DNA of 64,000 nucleotides from Nocardia niwae NBRC 108934 = DSM 45340 (GTDB lineage Bacteria > Actinomycetota > Actinomycetes > Mycobacteriales > Mycobacteriaceae), in the NCBI RefSeq assembly GCF_001613465.1, contig NZ_BDCK01000016.1, positions 248,001 to 312,000 on the forward strand, read 5' to 3'. Shown in pieces: positions 1 to 9,177 of this stretch (position 1 is its first letter; the number at the start of each line of letters is the position of its first letter). The notes beneath the pieces are model-generated. The model had not been told where the DNA came from. It saw only the letters and a program-made list of their open reading frames with translations, and made no database searches. A program made the translations under genes and the position numbers.

Positions 1-2
1 CG

Positions 3-860
3 GCAACCGGCGAGGTCGACGTGTCGGCCCTCGCGGCACTCACCACCAAGTTGCTGAACATGGTGCAGGACAACATCATCGCGAAGCACTGGTCGCAATC
101 CGGCGGACCGAACGGCCCGCTCGGCGCCGTCCGGTCGGACGTGCTGCCCACCGTGCAGGGCCAGCAGTACGCCAAGTTCTCCAACGGCTACGTCTACACC
201 GCGGCGGACGGGCAGGTCGTCGAGGTGCTCGGCACCATCCTGGACCGCTTCCTGCAGCTCGGCGGCGACACGGGTGTGCTGGGGCTCCCCCTGCACAATG
301 CCTACCCGGTCCCGGACGGCCTGCGGGCCGACTTCGAGCACGGCTCCCTGATCCTCAACCAGCTCACCGGCCTGGTCACGACGGTGTGGAAGACCTACAA
401 CGACACCTACCGGGAGGAGATGAGCCGCAACCCGGTCGCGGCGCAGGTGAGCGCCCCGATCCCGCCCAATGCCCCGGCTCCAGCAGCCCCGGCAAAGGCG
501 GCCCCACCGATCGGGAATCCAGCCGCCCCGGCAAACGGAACTCCAGCCGCCCCAGCGAACGGAACTCCAGCCGCCCCAGCGAACGGAACTCCAGCCGCCC
601 CAGCTGACGCCGCCCCGGCAAACGGAACCCCGGCCGCCCCGGCTCCGAACAGCGCGCCGATCCCAGACGGCGCTCCGGCCTCAGCCACCCCCGCACCGTC
701 GAGCGGCATGGCACCCGAGGCGAGCCCGTTCCCCCAGGTACCGGGCGCACCCGCCGCGATCGGTACGGCCCGGTCGGCTCCACAGCACCCGGCCGCGGTA
801 CAGCCACCACACGGGGCGGCCCCGGCCGACGCCGCTCCCTCGCCATCACCCGAGGGCTGA
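3..860 (+). CDS. LGFP-repeat surface protein, 3' part only
   Basis: The reading frame is open at the left edge, so the true start lies outside the window; the GTG at 21 is only an internal candidate. The first 120 or so residues contain two LGFP-type repeats (GPNGPLGAV and GVLGLPLHNAYPVPDG), which are found in cell-envelope proteins of mycolata and are thought to hold them in the wall. From about nt 444 to the stop the protein is almost entirely Pro, Ala, Gly, Asn and Thr, like an extracellular linker or tail. From memory, a protein of this type (Rv3811) lies next to a HAD hydrolase (Rv3813c) in M. tuberculosis, as here. Whether the missing N-terminus has an amidase domain, as Rv3811 does, cannot be seen. 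Confidence 0.85.
   Translation, partial: ATGEVDVSALAALTTKLLNMVQDNIIAKHWSQSGGPNGPLGAVRSDVLPTVQGQQYAKFSNGYVYTAADGQVVEVLGTILDRFLQLGGDTGVLGLPLHNAYPVPDGLRADFEHGSLILNQLTGLVTTVWKTYNDTYREEMSRNPVAAQVSAPIPPNAPAPAAPAKAAPPIGNPAAPANGTPAAPANGTPAAPANGTPAAPADAAPANGTPAAPAPNSAPIPDGAPASATPAPSSGMAPEASPFPQVPGAPAAIGTARSAPQHPAAVQPPHGAAPADAAPSPSPEG
534..605 (+). repeat. Three tandem 24-bp repeats in the Pro/Ala tail
   Basis: Three almost identical 24-bp units lie head to tail (534-557, 558-581, 582-605; only the last base of the third differs), each encoding NGTPAAPA in phase. A more diverged copy follows at about 615-645. In-frame arrays like this commonly change copy number by slippage, so tail length may vary between strains. 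Confidence 0.85.
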
Positions 861-887
861 TCCTGGACAAAGTCCCCCGTGGACCCC

Positions 888-919
888 ACTCGGAGCTCGC
901 CCACGCGCGGGCTCCGAGT
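888..919. terminator. Hairpin between convergent genes
   Basis: A perfect 9-bp stem (ACTCGGAGC at 888-896, GCTCCGAGT at 911-919) encloses a 14-nt GC-rich loop and is followed by TT. It sits between the LGFP gene and the convergent HAD gene and could terminate both. Confidence 0.55.
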
Positions 920-979
920 TGTTCCGGCACCTTCGACCCGAGACTTCCCGGCCCGAAGACGTGGCTACCGCAACACGAC

Positions 980-1810
980 TCACACCCACCAACGTTCGAG
1001 GACGCGCGCGACGCCGTCGTCGGCGTTGGATTCGGCGATCTCGTCGGCGGCGGCCAGCGCCTCGGGGTGCGCATTGCGCATCGCGACGCCGTGACCCGCC
1101 ATGGTGAGCATGGGGACGTCGTTGGGCATGTCGCCGAACGCGACGATGGTCGACTCGTCCACGCCGAGCCGCTGGGCGACCACCGCCAGGCCGGCGGCCT
1201 TGGTGATACCGGGCGCGGACAGTTCGATGAGCCCGTGCTCGGTCGAATAGGTGATGTCGGCGCGCTCGCCGATCAGCGGAGCGAGCACCGCGCGCATGTC
1301 CGAGCTGCGCGCCCCGGGCAGCCGGATCAGCATCTTGATGGCGGGCGCGTCGATGACCTCCTCGCGGGCGACCGAAGTGTCGTCCGGGTTGAGCCAGGCG
1401 TGCTCGTACTGGGGCGAGCTGACGAATTGCGGTGTCACCGCGTCGTGCGCGCTCTCGCCGACGCGTTCGGCCGCGAGACCGCAGCCGGGCAGCGCCCGCT
1501 CGGCGACGTCGGCGAGCCAGGCGAGCGTCGGCACGTCCAGCGTCATGCTGACCAGCACCCGGTCGGCGGCGCTGTCGTAGATCACCGCGCCGTTGCCGCA
1601 CACGCACAGCGGCGCGTAACCCAGGCCTTGCACCACCGGATCGATCCAGCGCGGCGGACGCCCCGTGGCCAGCACGAACGGAACACCGTCGGCGATCAGG
1701 GCGCCTACGGCCGCCTTGGTCCGCGCGGAGACCCGCTCGTCGTGATCGATGAGCGTGCCGTCCACATCGGTGGCGACCATCTTCGGCTTGGGCAGGTGCA
1801 GGGGCGTCAC
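980..1810 (-). CDS. HAD-superfamily (Cof-type) phosphatase
   Basis: A protein of about 276 aa with HAD motif I (DVDGTLI, with the nucleophile and acid/base aspartates) about 15 residues from the start and the late motif FGDMPNDVPML. A large cap lies between them, the layout of Cof/subfamily IIB phosphatases that act on sugar phosphates or other small phosphorylated metabolites. The GTG at 1810 gives the family length and puts the DxD motif near the N-terminus. The frame is open to 2005, but a longer start would add a low-complexity leader and overlap the divergent permease gene. It probably corresponds to Rv3813c of M. tuberculosis (order recalled, not searched). The substrate cannot be told. 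Confidence 0.85.
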   Translation of the reverse strand: MTPLHLPKPKMVATDVDGTLIDHDERVSARTKAAVGALIADGVPFVLATGRPPRWIDPVVQGLGYAPLCVCGNGAVIYDSAADRVLVSMTLDVPTLAWLADVAERALPGCGLAAERVGESAHDAVTPQFVSSPQYEHAWLNPDDTSVAREEVIDAPAIKMLIRLPGARSSDMRAVLAPLIGERADITYSTEHGLIELSAPGITKAAGLAVVAQRLGVDESTIVAFGDMPNDVPMLTMAGHGVAMRNAHPEALAAADEIAESNADDGVARVLERWWV

Positions 1811-1973
1811 CCATCCATCCTGCCGGACAACGCCGAGTATCGCGCCCGGGCCCGTGGCCGGATAGGCCCCGGACATGCCCGGATGTCGGGTGGCACGCGC
1901 GCCGCCGACCACGTCCTTATGATCGGGGGCTAATACCGACGCTGGCCCGGCCAGCCGAAAGACCAGAGGACTG

Positions 1974-2951
1974 ATGACCGGCTTCCTGCTACGACGCGCG
2001 CTCAACTATGTCGTGCTGTTGCTGCTGGCTTCGTTCCTGACGTTCAGTTTGGCGTCCCTGACGTTCCGGCCGCTGGACAGTCTCGAACAACGCAATCCGC
2101 GCCCGCCACAGGCAGTGATCGACGCCAAGGCCGAGGAGTTGCACCTCAACGACCCGATTCCGGAGCGCTATCTCACCTGGCTGGCGGGCATCCCGCACGG
2201 TGATTTCGGCACCACGCTGGCCGGACAGCCGGTGAGCGAGGAACTGCCGCGGCGGGTCGCGGTGAGTCTGCGGTTGCTGGTCGTCGGTTCGCTGGTCGGC
2301 ACGGTGCTCGGCGTGCTGATCGGTGCGGCGGGCGCGATCCGGCAGTACAAGTTCAGCGACTACTTCACCACGGTGGTGTCGCTGCTGATCTTGAGCACGC
2401 CGGTGTTCCTGCTCGCGACGCTGCTGAAATACGGTGCGCTGGAGATCAACTCGCTCGCCGGGTCGCAGATCTTCCTGTATACCGGCGAGACGTCGGCGAA
2501 CAAGATCGAAGGCTTCGGACCGCAGCTGCTCGATCGCGTCCAGCACCTGATCCTGCCCACTGCCGCGCTGGCCCTCGGCGCCATGGCGGGCTACAGCCGC
2601 TATCAGCGCAACGCCATGCTCGACGTGCTGCAGAGCGATTTCATCCGCACCGCCCGCGCCAAGGGGCTCACACGCAGCAAAGCACTGTACAAACACGGTT
2701 TGCGCACGGCGCTGATCCCGATGGCCACGCTGTTCGCCTACAGTCTCGGCGCCCTGATCACCGGTGCGACCTTCACCGAGAAGATCTTCGGCTGGCACGG
2801 CGTCGGTGAGTGGCTGGTCGACTCGATCAACGCCCAGGACCTGTACGTCGTGGTGACGGTGACCGCGTTCGCCGGACTGGTCGTGCTGGTGTCGGGTCTG
2901 CTGTCCGACATCGTGTACGCGATTCTCGATCCAAGGGTGCGTGTGGGATGA
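1974..2951 (+). CDS. dppB: Oligopeptide/dipeptide ABC transporter permease (DppB/OppB type)
   Basis: A 325-aa inner-membrane permease. TM1 is at residues 10-29, followed by an extracytoplasmic segment and five more hydrophobic segments. The cytoplasmic EAA loop (ARAKGLTRSKALYKHGLRTA) docks on the ATPase. Length and loop fit the BPD_transp_1 DppB/OppB family. AGAGGA at 1965-1970 is a good ribosome site for the ATG at 1974. It is the first gene of an operon running to 11507, and its stop overlaps the next ATG (ATGA at 2948-2951). It is paired with DppC-, DppD- and three DppA-like proteins. Peptides are the likely substrate by family; the actual ligand is unknown. Confidence 0.92.
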   Translation: MTGFLLRRALNYVVLLLLASFLTFSLASLTFRPLDSLEQRNPRPPQAVIDAKAEELHLNDPIPERYLTWLAGIPHGDFGTTLAGQPVSEELPRRVAVSLRLLVVGSLVGTVLGVLIGAAGAIRQYKFSDYFTTVVSLLILSTPVFLLATLLKYGALEINSLAGSQIFLYTGETSANKIEGFGPQLLDRVQHLILPTAALALGAMAGYSRYQRNAMLDVLQSDFIRTARAKGLTRSKALYKHGLRTALIPMATLFAYSLGALITGATFTEKIFGWHGVGEWLVDSINAQDLYVVVTVTAFAGLVVLVSGLLSDIVYAILDPRVRVG

Positions 2952-3868
2952 CGGAAGCCGAGATCATCGTCCAAGGCGCCCCCGAGGTCACCGCGACCGG
3001 GCGGCGCAAGCTGGTGCTGCGGCGCTTCCTGCGCAACAAGCCCGCCGTCGCGGGTGGACTGATCCTGATCGCGCTGTTCGTCGCGAGCTTCGCGTTGCCG
3101 CCCTTGCTGCCCTACGACTATCAGCAGCTGGACTACACCGCCCTGCTCCAACCGCCGAGCCCGGACCATCCCTTCGGCACCACGCAGATCGGTCAGGACG
3201 TGCTCGCGCAGACCCTGCGCGGACTACAGAAATCACTGGTCATCGGCCTGTGCGTCGCGTTACTGTCCACCACGATCGCGGCCACAGCCGGTTCGCTGGC
3301 CGGCCTGCTCGGCGGCTGGACCGACCGCGCGATCATGTGGCTGGTCGACCTGTTGCTGGTGGTCCCGAGTTTCATCGTCATCGCGCTGTTCGCGCCGCGC
3401 ACCAAGGGTAGCGGTTCCATCCTGCTGCTGATCCTCCTGCTGTCGTGCTTCGGCTGGATGATCTCCGCGCGCATCGTGCGCGGCCTGACGCTGAGCCTGC
3501 GTGATCGCGAATTCGTCCGGGCCGCGCGGTACATGGGGGCGCCCACCCGCACGGTGATCCTCAGCCACGTCATCCCGAACATCGCCTCGATCCTGATCAT
3601 CGACACCACCCTCACCGTCGGCTCGGCGATCATGGCCGAAACCGGTCTGAGCTTCCTCGGTTTCGGTGTGCAGCCGCCGGACGTGTCGCTCGGTTCGCTG
3701 ATCGCCGCGGGGACGAAATCAGCGTTGACCTATCCCTGGCTGTTCCTGTTCGCAGGTGGTCTGCTGATCATCACCGTGCTGTGCGCCAACCTCGTCGGTG
3801 ACGGCCTGCGCGACGCGTTCGACCCCGGCGCGAAGCGGGCACGGTCGAAGAAGAAGGCGAAAGCATGA
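2948..3868 (+). CDS. dppC: Oligopeptide/dipeptide ABC transporter permease (DppC/OppC type)
   Basis: A 306-aa second permease. It has the N-terminal OppC-N pattern ([20 protein letters not shown]), the sequence [19 protein letters not shown] typical of DppC/OppC periplasmic loops, an EAA loop ([21 protein letters not shown]) and about six membrane segments. The tail is basic ([11 protein letters not shown]). The ATG at 2948 overlaps the dppB stop as ATGA and its own stop overlaps the ATPase start in the same way, so the three genes look translationally coupled. The frame is open further upstream, but that part lies inside dppB and is not family-like. It forms the membrane heterodimer with DppB. 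Confidence 0.92.
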   Translation: MTEAEIIVQGAPEVTATGRRKLVLRRFLRNKPAVAGGLILIALFVASFALPPLLPYDYQQLDYTALLQPPSPDHPFGTTQIGQDVLAQTLRGLQKSLVIGLCVALLSTTIAATAGSLAGLLGGWTDRAIMWLVDLLLVVPSFIVIALFAPRTKGSGSILLLILLLSCFGWMISARIVRGLTLSLRDREFVRAARYMGAPTRTVILSHVIPNIASILIIDTTLTVGSAIMAETGLSFLGFGVQPPDVSLGSLIAAGTKSALTYPWLFLFAGGLLIITVLCANLVGDGLRDAFDPGAKRARSKKKAKA

Positions 3869-5742
3869 CTAGCGCAGGAACAACCGAGAAGACGGTCGAA
3901 ACGACCTCGACCGCGCCGCTGCTGGAGATCACCGATCTGCGGGTGTCGTTTCCCAGCGAGGAGGGCCGGATCGACGCGGTGCGCGGCGTCACCTACACGG
4001 TGTCCGACGGCGAGGTGCTCGCCATCGTCGGTGAATCCGGGTCGGGCAAGTCGGTGTCTTCGCTGGCGGTGATGGGACTGCTGCCGGAGCAAGCGCGGAT
4101 CACCGGCTCCATCCGGTTCCGCGGCCGCGAACTGCTCGGCCTCGGCGATCGCGACTTGTCCAAGCTGCGCGGCAGTTCCATCAGCATGGTGTTCCAGGAC
4201 CCGCTGTCGGCGCTCACGCCGGTGTACCGGGTGGGCGATCAGATCGCCGAAGCCCTGCTGGCGCACGGGAAGATGGGCAAGGGTGAGGCCGCGAAACGCG
4301 CGGTGGAATTGCTCGACCTGGTGGGCATCCCGGACCCGGAGGTGCGGGCCAAGGCGTTTCCGCACGAATTCTCCGGCGGCCAGCGCCAGCGCGTGGTCAT
4401 CGCGATGGCGATCGCGAACGATCCGGCGCTGATCATCTGCGACGAGCCGACCACCGCGCTGGATGTGACGGTGCAGAAGCAGATCCTCAACCTGCTGCGC
4501 AAGGCGCGCGACATCACCGGCGCGGGCGTCATCATGATCACCCACGACATGGGCATCGCCGCGACACTGGCCGATCGCGTCGCCGTCATGTACGCGGGCC
4601 GGATCGTGGAAACCGCCACCGCCGCCGAGCTGTTCAACACACCGCGGATGCCCTACACCGTCGGTCTACTCGGCTCGATCCCGCGGATGGACGGTCCGCC
4701 GCGGCGGCCGCTGATCCCGATCGTCGGCGCGCCGCCCGCCATGCACGCGCTCCCGCCGGGCTGCTCGTTCGCACCACGCTGCCCGGTGTCGATCGAGGAG
4801 TGCAGGGCGGCGGAACCTCCGCTGGAGGGAGTCGAACCCGGGCATACGGCCGCCTGCATCCGCACCACCGAGGTCGGCACCGACGAGCTGTTCGAGGCCT
4901 ATCGCCGCGAGATCGCCGAGCCGGACGCCGAGGCCGAGGTGGAATCGGACGTGGTCTTGCGGGTTTCGAACCTGGTGAAGGTATTCCCGCTCATGTCGGG
5001 CGTGGTGCTGCGCCGTCGCAGAGGCGAGATCAGGGCGGTCGACGGCATCAGTTTCGAAGTGCGTCGCGGGCGCACCTTGGCACTGGTCGGCGAGTCGGGC
5101 TCCGGCAAGTCCACCACGCTCACCCAGATCCTCGATCTGGTCTCTCCGCAGGAGGGCGCCATCGAGATCATGGGCAGCGACGTCGCGTCGCTGAGCAAGG
5201 CGCGCAAGCGCGAGATCCGCCGGAAGATGCAGATCGTCTTCCAGGACCCCACCGCCTCGCTGGACCCGCGCCTGCCGATCTTCGACGCGCTCGCCGAACC
5301 GTTGCGCATCGACGGGCGTCCGCGGGCCGAGATCGCCCGTCGCGTACCGCAATTGCTCGAGCAGGTAGGACTGCGCCCCGAGCACGCCGACCGCTACCCC
5401 GCCGACTTCTCCGGCGGCCAGAAGCAGCGCATCAGCATCGCCCGCGCACTCGCGCTGGACCCGGAACTGCTGGTGCTCGACGAGCCGGTCTCCTCGCTGG
5501 ACGTCTCGATCCAGGCGGGTGTACTGAATCTGTTGCGCGACCTGCAGACCGAGCGGGGGCTCTCGTATCTGTTCGTCTCGCACGACCTGTCCGTGGTGCG
5601 GAACCTGGCCCACGACATCGCCGTCATGTATCGCGGGAAGATCGTGGAATACGGCTCCGCGGAGCAGATATTCGCCGAGCCGCGACACGAGTACACCAGG
5701 GCGCTGATCGACGCGGTGCCGGTTCCAGCAGTCAGTCGATAG
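3865..5742 (+). CDS. dppD: Double-ATPase subunit of the peptide ABC transporter
   Basis: A 625-aa protein with two complete ABC ATPase modules that replaces separate DppD and DppF. Module 1 has a Walker A (GESGSGKS) near residue 56, a signature (FSGGQRQR) near 168 and a Walker B ([12 protein letters not shown]). An oligo_HPY-type segment with the CSFAPRCP cysteine pattern follows near residue 300. Module 2 has a Walker A near 409, a signature (FSGGQKQR) near 514 and a Walker B ([12 protein letters not shown]). All catalytic motifs are intact in both halves. The fused arrangement is common in actinobacterial Dpp/Opp systems. It overlaps dppC by ATGA and is followed 13 bp later by the first binding protein. 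Confidence 0.93.
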   Translation: MTSAGTTEKTVETTSTAPLLEITDLRVSFPSEEGRIDAVRGVTYTVSDGEVLAIVGESGSGKSVSSLAVMGLLPEQARITGSIRFRGRELLGLGDRDLSKLRGSSISMVFQDPLSALTPVYRVGDQIAEALLAHGKMGKGEAAKRAVELLDLVGIPDPEVRAKAFPHEFSGGQRQRVVIAMAIANDPALIICDEPTTALDVTVQKQILNLLRKARDITGAGVIMITHDMGIAATLADRVAVMYAGRIVETATAAELFNTPRMPYTVGLLGSIPRMDGPPRRPLIPIVGAPPAMHALPPGCSFAPRCPVSIEECRAAEPPLEGVEPGHTAACIRTTEVGTDELFEAYRREIAEPDAEAEVESDVVLRVSNLVKVFPLMSGVVLRRRRGEIRAVDGISFEVRRGRTLALVGESGSGKSTTLTQILDLVSPQEGAIEIMGSDVASLSKARKREIRRKMQIVFQDPTASLDPRLPIFDALAEPLRIDGRPRAEIARRVPQLLEQVGLRPEHADRYPADFSGGQKQRISIARALALDPELLVLDEPVSSLDVSIQAGVLNLLRDLQTERGLSYLFVSHDLSVVRNLAHDIAVMYRGKIVEYGSAEQIFAEPRHEYTRALIDAVPVPAVSR

Positions 5743-5755
5743 TCAGGAGAGCGCG

Positions 5756-7441
5756 ATGCGGATCCGTTTCGACCGAACGCGGTGGACGGCGGGCTTGGCG
5801 GCTGTCGCGCTGATCGCCGCTGGCTGCGCGACCGGCGCCGACGAATCGGCCGCCGGACTGTCCGACGCGCTCGGCACCACCAGCGACGTCAATCCCAAGA
5901 ACCGCGACGAGGTGCGTGAAGGCGGCAATCTGCGCCTGGCGGTCACCAGCTTCCCGGCGAACTGGAACACCCTGTCCAATGACGGGAACGACGGCGAGAT
6001 CGCCGATATCGAGCGCCCGCTCATGCCGCGCGCGTTCGACGTCGACGCGGCAGGCAACCTCTCCGTGAACAAGAACTTCTTCACCGACGTCGCGCTGACC
6101 GGCACCGAACCACAACAGGTCACCTACACCATCAATCCCGCGGCGGTCTGGTCCGACGGGACGCCGATCACCTGGGAGGACATCGCCGCGGAAGCGCACG
6201 CCCTGAGCGGCCGCGACAAACGCTTCCTGATCGCGATCACCAACGGCTTCGAGTTCGTCGACAAGGTCGAGCGCGGTGTGGACGACCGGCAGGCGATCCT
6301 CACCTTCAACCATCCCTACGGCGAATGGCGCGGACAGTTCGCGGGCAACTCCTCGCTTTTCCCGAAATCCGTGACAGCGAACCCCGAATCGTTCAACAAG
6401 GGACTCGTAGACCGGCTCGGCCCCAGCGCAGGCCCGTTCGTCGTCCAATCCACCGACCGCGTCCAGGGCCGGATCGTGCTCAGTCGTAATCCGAGGTGGT
6501 GGGGTGAGACACCGAAGCTGGACACCATCACCTACAGCGTGCTGGATCAGGCGGCCTGGACCGGCGCCCTGCAGAACAACGAACTGGATCTCGTCCGGCT
6601 GGCCTCGATCGACGAGGTCAAGACCGTCCGCAATACCAACGGGCTGGTGATTCGCCGCGCGCCCGGTAACCGCTGGCGGCACATCACCTTCAACGGCGCG
6701 CCCGGCTCCATTCTCGCGGATGCGCGCGTGCGCGTTGCGATCGCCAAGGCCATCGACCGGCAGGGCATCGCGACCGCGACGCAGAACGGTCTGGTCGAGA
6801 GCCCGAAGCCGTTGAACAACCACATCTTCCTGCAGGGGCAAGATGGCTACCAGGACAATTCGGCGCCGGTGGCCTACGACCCCGACCAGGCGGCGCAGGA
6901 ACTCGACGCGCTCGGCTGGAAGCTCAACGGTGAAGTCCGCGAAAAGGACGGCCGCAAGCTGGAAATCCGCGACGTGATGTACAACGACCCGCTGTGGGTA
7001 CAGATCGCGCAGATCATCCAGCAGAATCTGGCCCGGATCGGCGTGCGGCTCACCATCGACACCAAGCCCGGGGCCGGTTATTTCACCGACGTCATCATTC
7101 CCGGTGATTTCGACGCCGCACAGTTCATCTTCTCCGGGGATGCCTTCGCGATGAGCTCGATCCGGCAGATCTACTACTACGACCCGAACGATCTGCAGGG
7201 CAACTTCGGCCGCATCGGTTCCCCCGAATTGAACGCGCTGATCGAGCGCACGCTGACCGAACTCGATCCGAAGAAGGCGATCGAACTGGCCAACGAGGTC
7301 GACCGCAAAGTGTTCGAGGAAGGCCATTCCCTGCCGCTGACCCAGTCCGACGGTAGTTTCGGCGCCCGCGCGGACCTCGCCAATATCGGTTCCCCCGGGC
7401 TGGCGTCCTACGACTACACCAAGATCGGATTCGTGAAATGA
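5756..7441 (+). CDS. dppA: Peptide-binding lipoprotein 1 (ABC family 5, DppA-like)
   Basis: A 561-aa SBP_bac_5 protein with a type II signal peptide (lipobox LIAAGC, Cys24), so it is probably a lipoprotein outside the membrane that delivers peptides to DppBC. The mature start carries a block shared with the next two genes (LGTTSDVNPKNRDE, GGNLRLAVTSFP). AGGAGAG before the ATG is a good ribosome site. Family landmarks include VTYTINPAAVWSDGTPITWEDI and ITFNGAPGSILADARVRVAIAKAID. Its stop overlaps the next start as ATGA. It is the most divergent of the three copies, judged by eye; for example it lacks the RSQA(E/N)ALSG wording shared by copies 2 and 3. Confidence 0.9.
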   Translation: MRIRFDRTRWTAGLAAVALIAAGCATGADESAAGLSDALGTTSDVNPKNRDEVREGGNLRLAVTSFPANWNTLSNDGNDGEIADIERPLMPRAFDVDAAGNLSVNKNFFTDVALTGTEPQQVTYTINPAAVWSDGTPITWEDIAAEAHALSGRDKRFLIAITNGFEFVDKVERGVDDRQAILTFNHPYGEWRGQFAGNSSLFPKSVTANPESFNKGLVDRLGPSAGPFVVQSTDRVQGRIVLSRNPRWWGETPKLDTITYSVLDQAAWTGALQNNELDLVRLASIDEVKTVRNTNGLVIRRAPGNRWRHITFNGAPGSILADARVRVAIAKAIDRQGIATATQNGLVESPKPLNNHIFLQGQDGYQDNSAPVAYDPDQAAQELDALGWKLNGEVREKDGRKLEIRDVMYNDPLWVQIAQIIQQNLARIGVRLTIDTKPGAGYFTDVIIPGDFDAAQFIFSGDAFAMSSIRQIYYYDPNDLQGNFGRIGSPELNALIERTLTELDPKKAIELANEVDRKVFEEGHSLPLTQSDGSFGARADLANIGSPGLASYDYTKIGFVK

Positions 7442-9138
7442 GACCAGCACAGCCAACCCAGAACCGCCGGAGGCGGACACGCAACGTGATGGTCCGGGCC
7501 CTCACCGTGGGCACGGCGCTCGCGCTGCTGGTCGGCTGTGGCTCGGGCGGTAGCGAGGTGAAGTCGGGTTCCAACGCGCTGGGTTCGACCAACGACATCA
7601 ATCCCCGGGAGCCGGGTGAACTGCGCGACGGCGGCAACCTGCGCCTGGCCATCACCAATTTCCCCGCGACGTTCAATCCGCACCACGTCGACTCCGACGG
7701 TGACCTCGCCGAGGTGGTCGACTGGGCATTGCCAGGGCCGATCACCGGCAACGCCGCGGGCGAGCTGTCGATCGACCACAACTTCTTCACCGACATCGCA
7801 CTGACCGAGACCGAGCCGCAGCGGGTGGTCTACACCATCAACCCCAAGGCGGTCTGGTCCGACGGCAGCCCGATCACCTGGGAGGACCTGCGGTCCCAGG
7901 CCGAGGCGCTGAGCGGCCGCAACACGGAATACCGGGTCGCCGCGACCCAGGGCTACAGCAGGCTGGCAAAGGTCGAGCGCGGCGTCGACGACCGCCAGGC
8001 AATCGTGACCTTCGCGCAGCACTACGCGGAGTGGCGGGGCCTGTTCGGTCAACTGATGCCGAAGGAGTCGACCGAGACGCCGCAGGCATTCAACGAGCGC
8101 GACCGCAACGGTCTGGCCAAATCGGCAGGGCCGTTCGTGGTCACCTCTGTCGACCGAGCACAGCAACGCATCGTGCTCAGCCGCAATCCGAAATGGTGGG
8201 GTGAAACACCCAAGCTCGACACCGTCACCTACAGCGTGCTCGACTATTCGGCCCGCCTCAACGCCTTGCAGAACAATGAACTCGACGCCATCGATATCTC
8301 GGGCATCGAGGAGGTCAAGTCCGCGACCAATTCGCCGGGCATCATCGTGCGCCGCGCCTCGCGTCCGTACAACTCGCACATCACCTTCAATGGCGCGCCG
8401 GGGTCGATTCTGGCGGATCCACGCCTGCGCGTCGCGATCGCGAAGGCGATCGATCGCCAGGGCATTGTCACCGCGCTGCAGAACGGCATCGTGGAGAATC
8501 CCAAGCCGCTGAACAATCACATCTACCTCGACGGGCAGAAGGGTTACCAGGACAACTCCGCGGTGATCGCCTACAACCCCGACGAGGCCGCCCGCATGCT
8601 CGACGAACTCGGCTGGAAGCTCAATGGCGACGTCCGCGAGAAGGACGGACGACAGCTGGTGATCCGGGATGTGATGTTCCAACAGGACACCTGGGTGCAG
8701 ATGGCCCAGATCATGCAGCAGAACCTGGCGCGGGTCGGGGTGAAACTGGTGATCCAGACCTTCCCCGGCAACGGCCTGTTCACCGACGTCATCGACCCGG
8801 GCAACTTCGACATCGCCCAGTTCAGCTGGCAGCGAAGCATCTTCCCGCTGGGCGCGCTGCCGCAGATCTACGCGTACGACCCGGCGAACACGCTCAGCAA
8901 CAAGGGACGGATCGGGTCACCCGAACTGAACGAGCTGATCGAGCAGATCATCTCCGAACTCGACCCCGAGCGGGCGATCGAGCTGGCGAACAAGGCCGAC
9001 CGGATGATCTTCGAACTGGGTCACTCGGTGCCCATCGCGCAATCGCCCGGCAACGTGGCCGTCCGTGCGGGGCTGGCCAATTTCGGCGCCTTCGGCCTGG
9101 CTTCCACGGACTACCTGCGGGTGGGCTTCGAGAAGTGA
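7438..9138 (+). CDS. Peptide-binding lipoprotein 2 (ABC family 5, DppA-like)
   Basis: A 566-aa paralogue of the genes on either side, colinear with them along its length. The ATG at 7438 overlaps the previous stop, giving a long basic leader before the lipobox (LLVGC, Cys34). GTG 7486 or ATG 7489, behind a GGAGG, would give a more usual signal length. The mature N-terminus has LGSTNDINPREPGELRDGG, nearly identical to copy 3. Sequence change is concentrated in the segment near nt 7670-7750 and in the YDPA region near 8870, which may line the ligand pocket; this is a reading by eye, not a structural model. Confidence 0.9.
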   Translation: MRPAQPTQNRRRRTRNVMVRALTVGTALALLVGCGSGGSEVKSGSNALGSTNDINPREPGELRDGGNLRLAITNFPATFNPHHVDSDGDLAEVVDWALPGPITGNAAGELSIDHNFFTDIALTETEPQRVVYTINPKAVWSDGSPITWEDLRSQAEALSGRNTEYRVAATQGYSRLAKVERGVDDRQAIVTFAQHYAEWRGLFGQLMPKESTETPQAFNERDRNGLAKSAGPFVVTSVDRAQQRIVLSRNPKWWGETPKLDTVTYSVLDYSARLNALQNNELDAIDISGIEEVKSATNSPGIIVRRASRPYNSHITFNGAPGSILADPRLRVAIAKAIDRQGIVTALQNGIVENPKPLNNHIYLDGQKGYQDNSAVIAYNPDEAARMLDELGWKLNGDVREKDGRQLVIRDVMFQQDTWVQMAQIMQQNLARVGVKLVIQTFPGNGLFTDVIDPGNFDIAQFSWQRSIFPLGALPQIYAYDPANTLSNKGRIGSPELNELIEQIISELDPERAIELANKADRMIFELGHSVPIAQSPGNVAVRAGLANFGAFGLASTDYLRVGFEK

Positions 9139-9177
9139 GGCTCTTTCCGTAGGACGCAACGAGCAGGAAGGATCACC

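Noticed and set aside
376..1107. Long open frames on both strands over the LGFP tail and beyond
   Set aside because: Arg/Pro/Gly-rich translations, frame shadows of the repeat-rich high-GC coding sequence.
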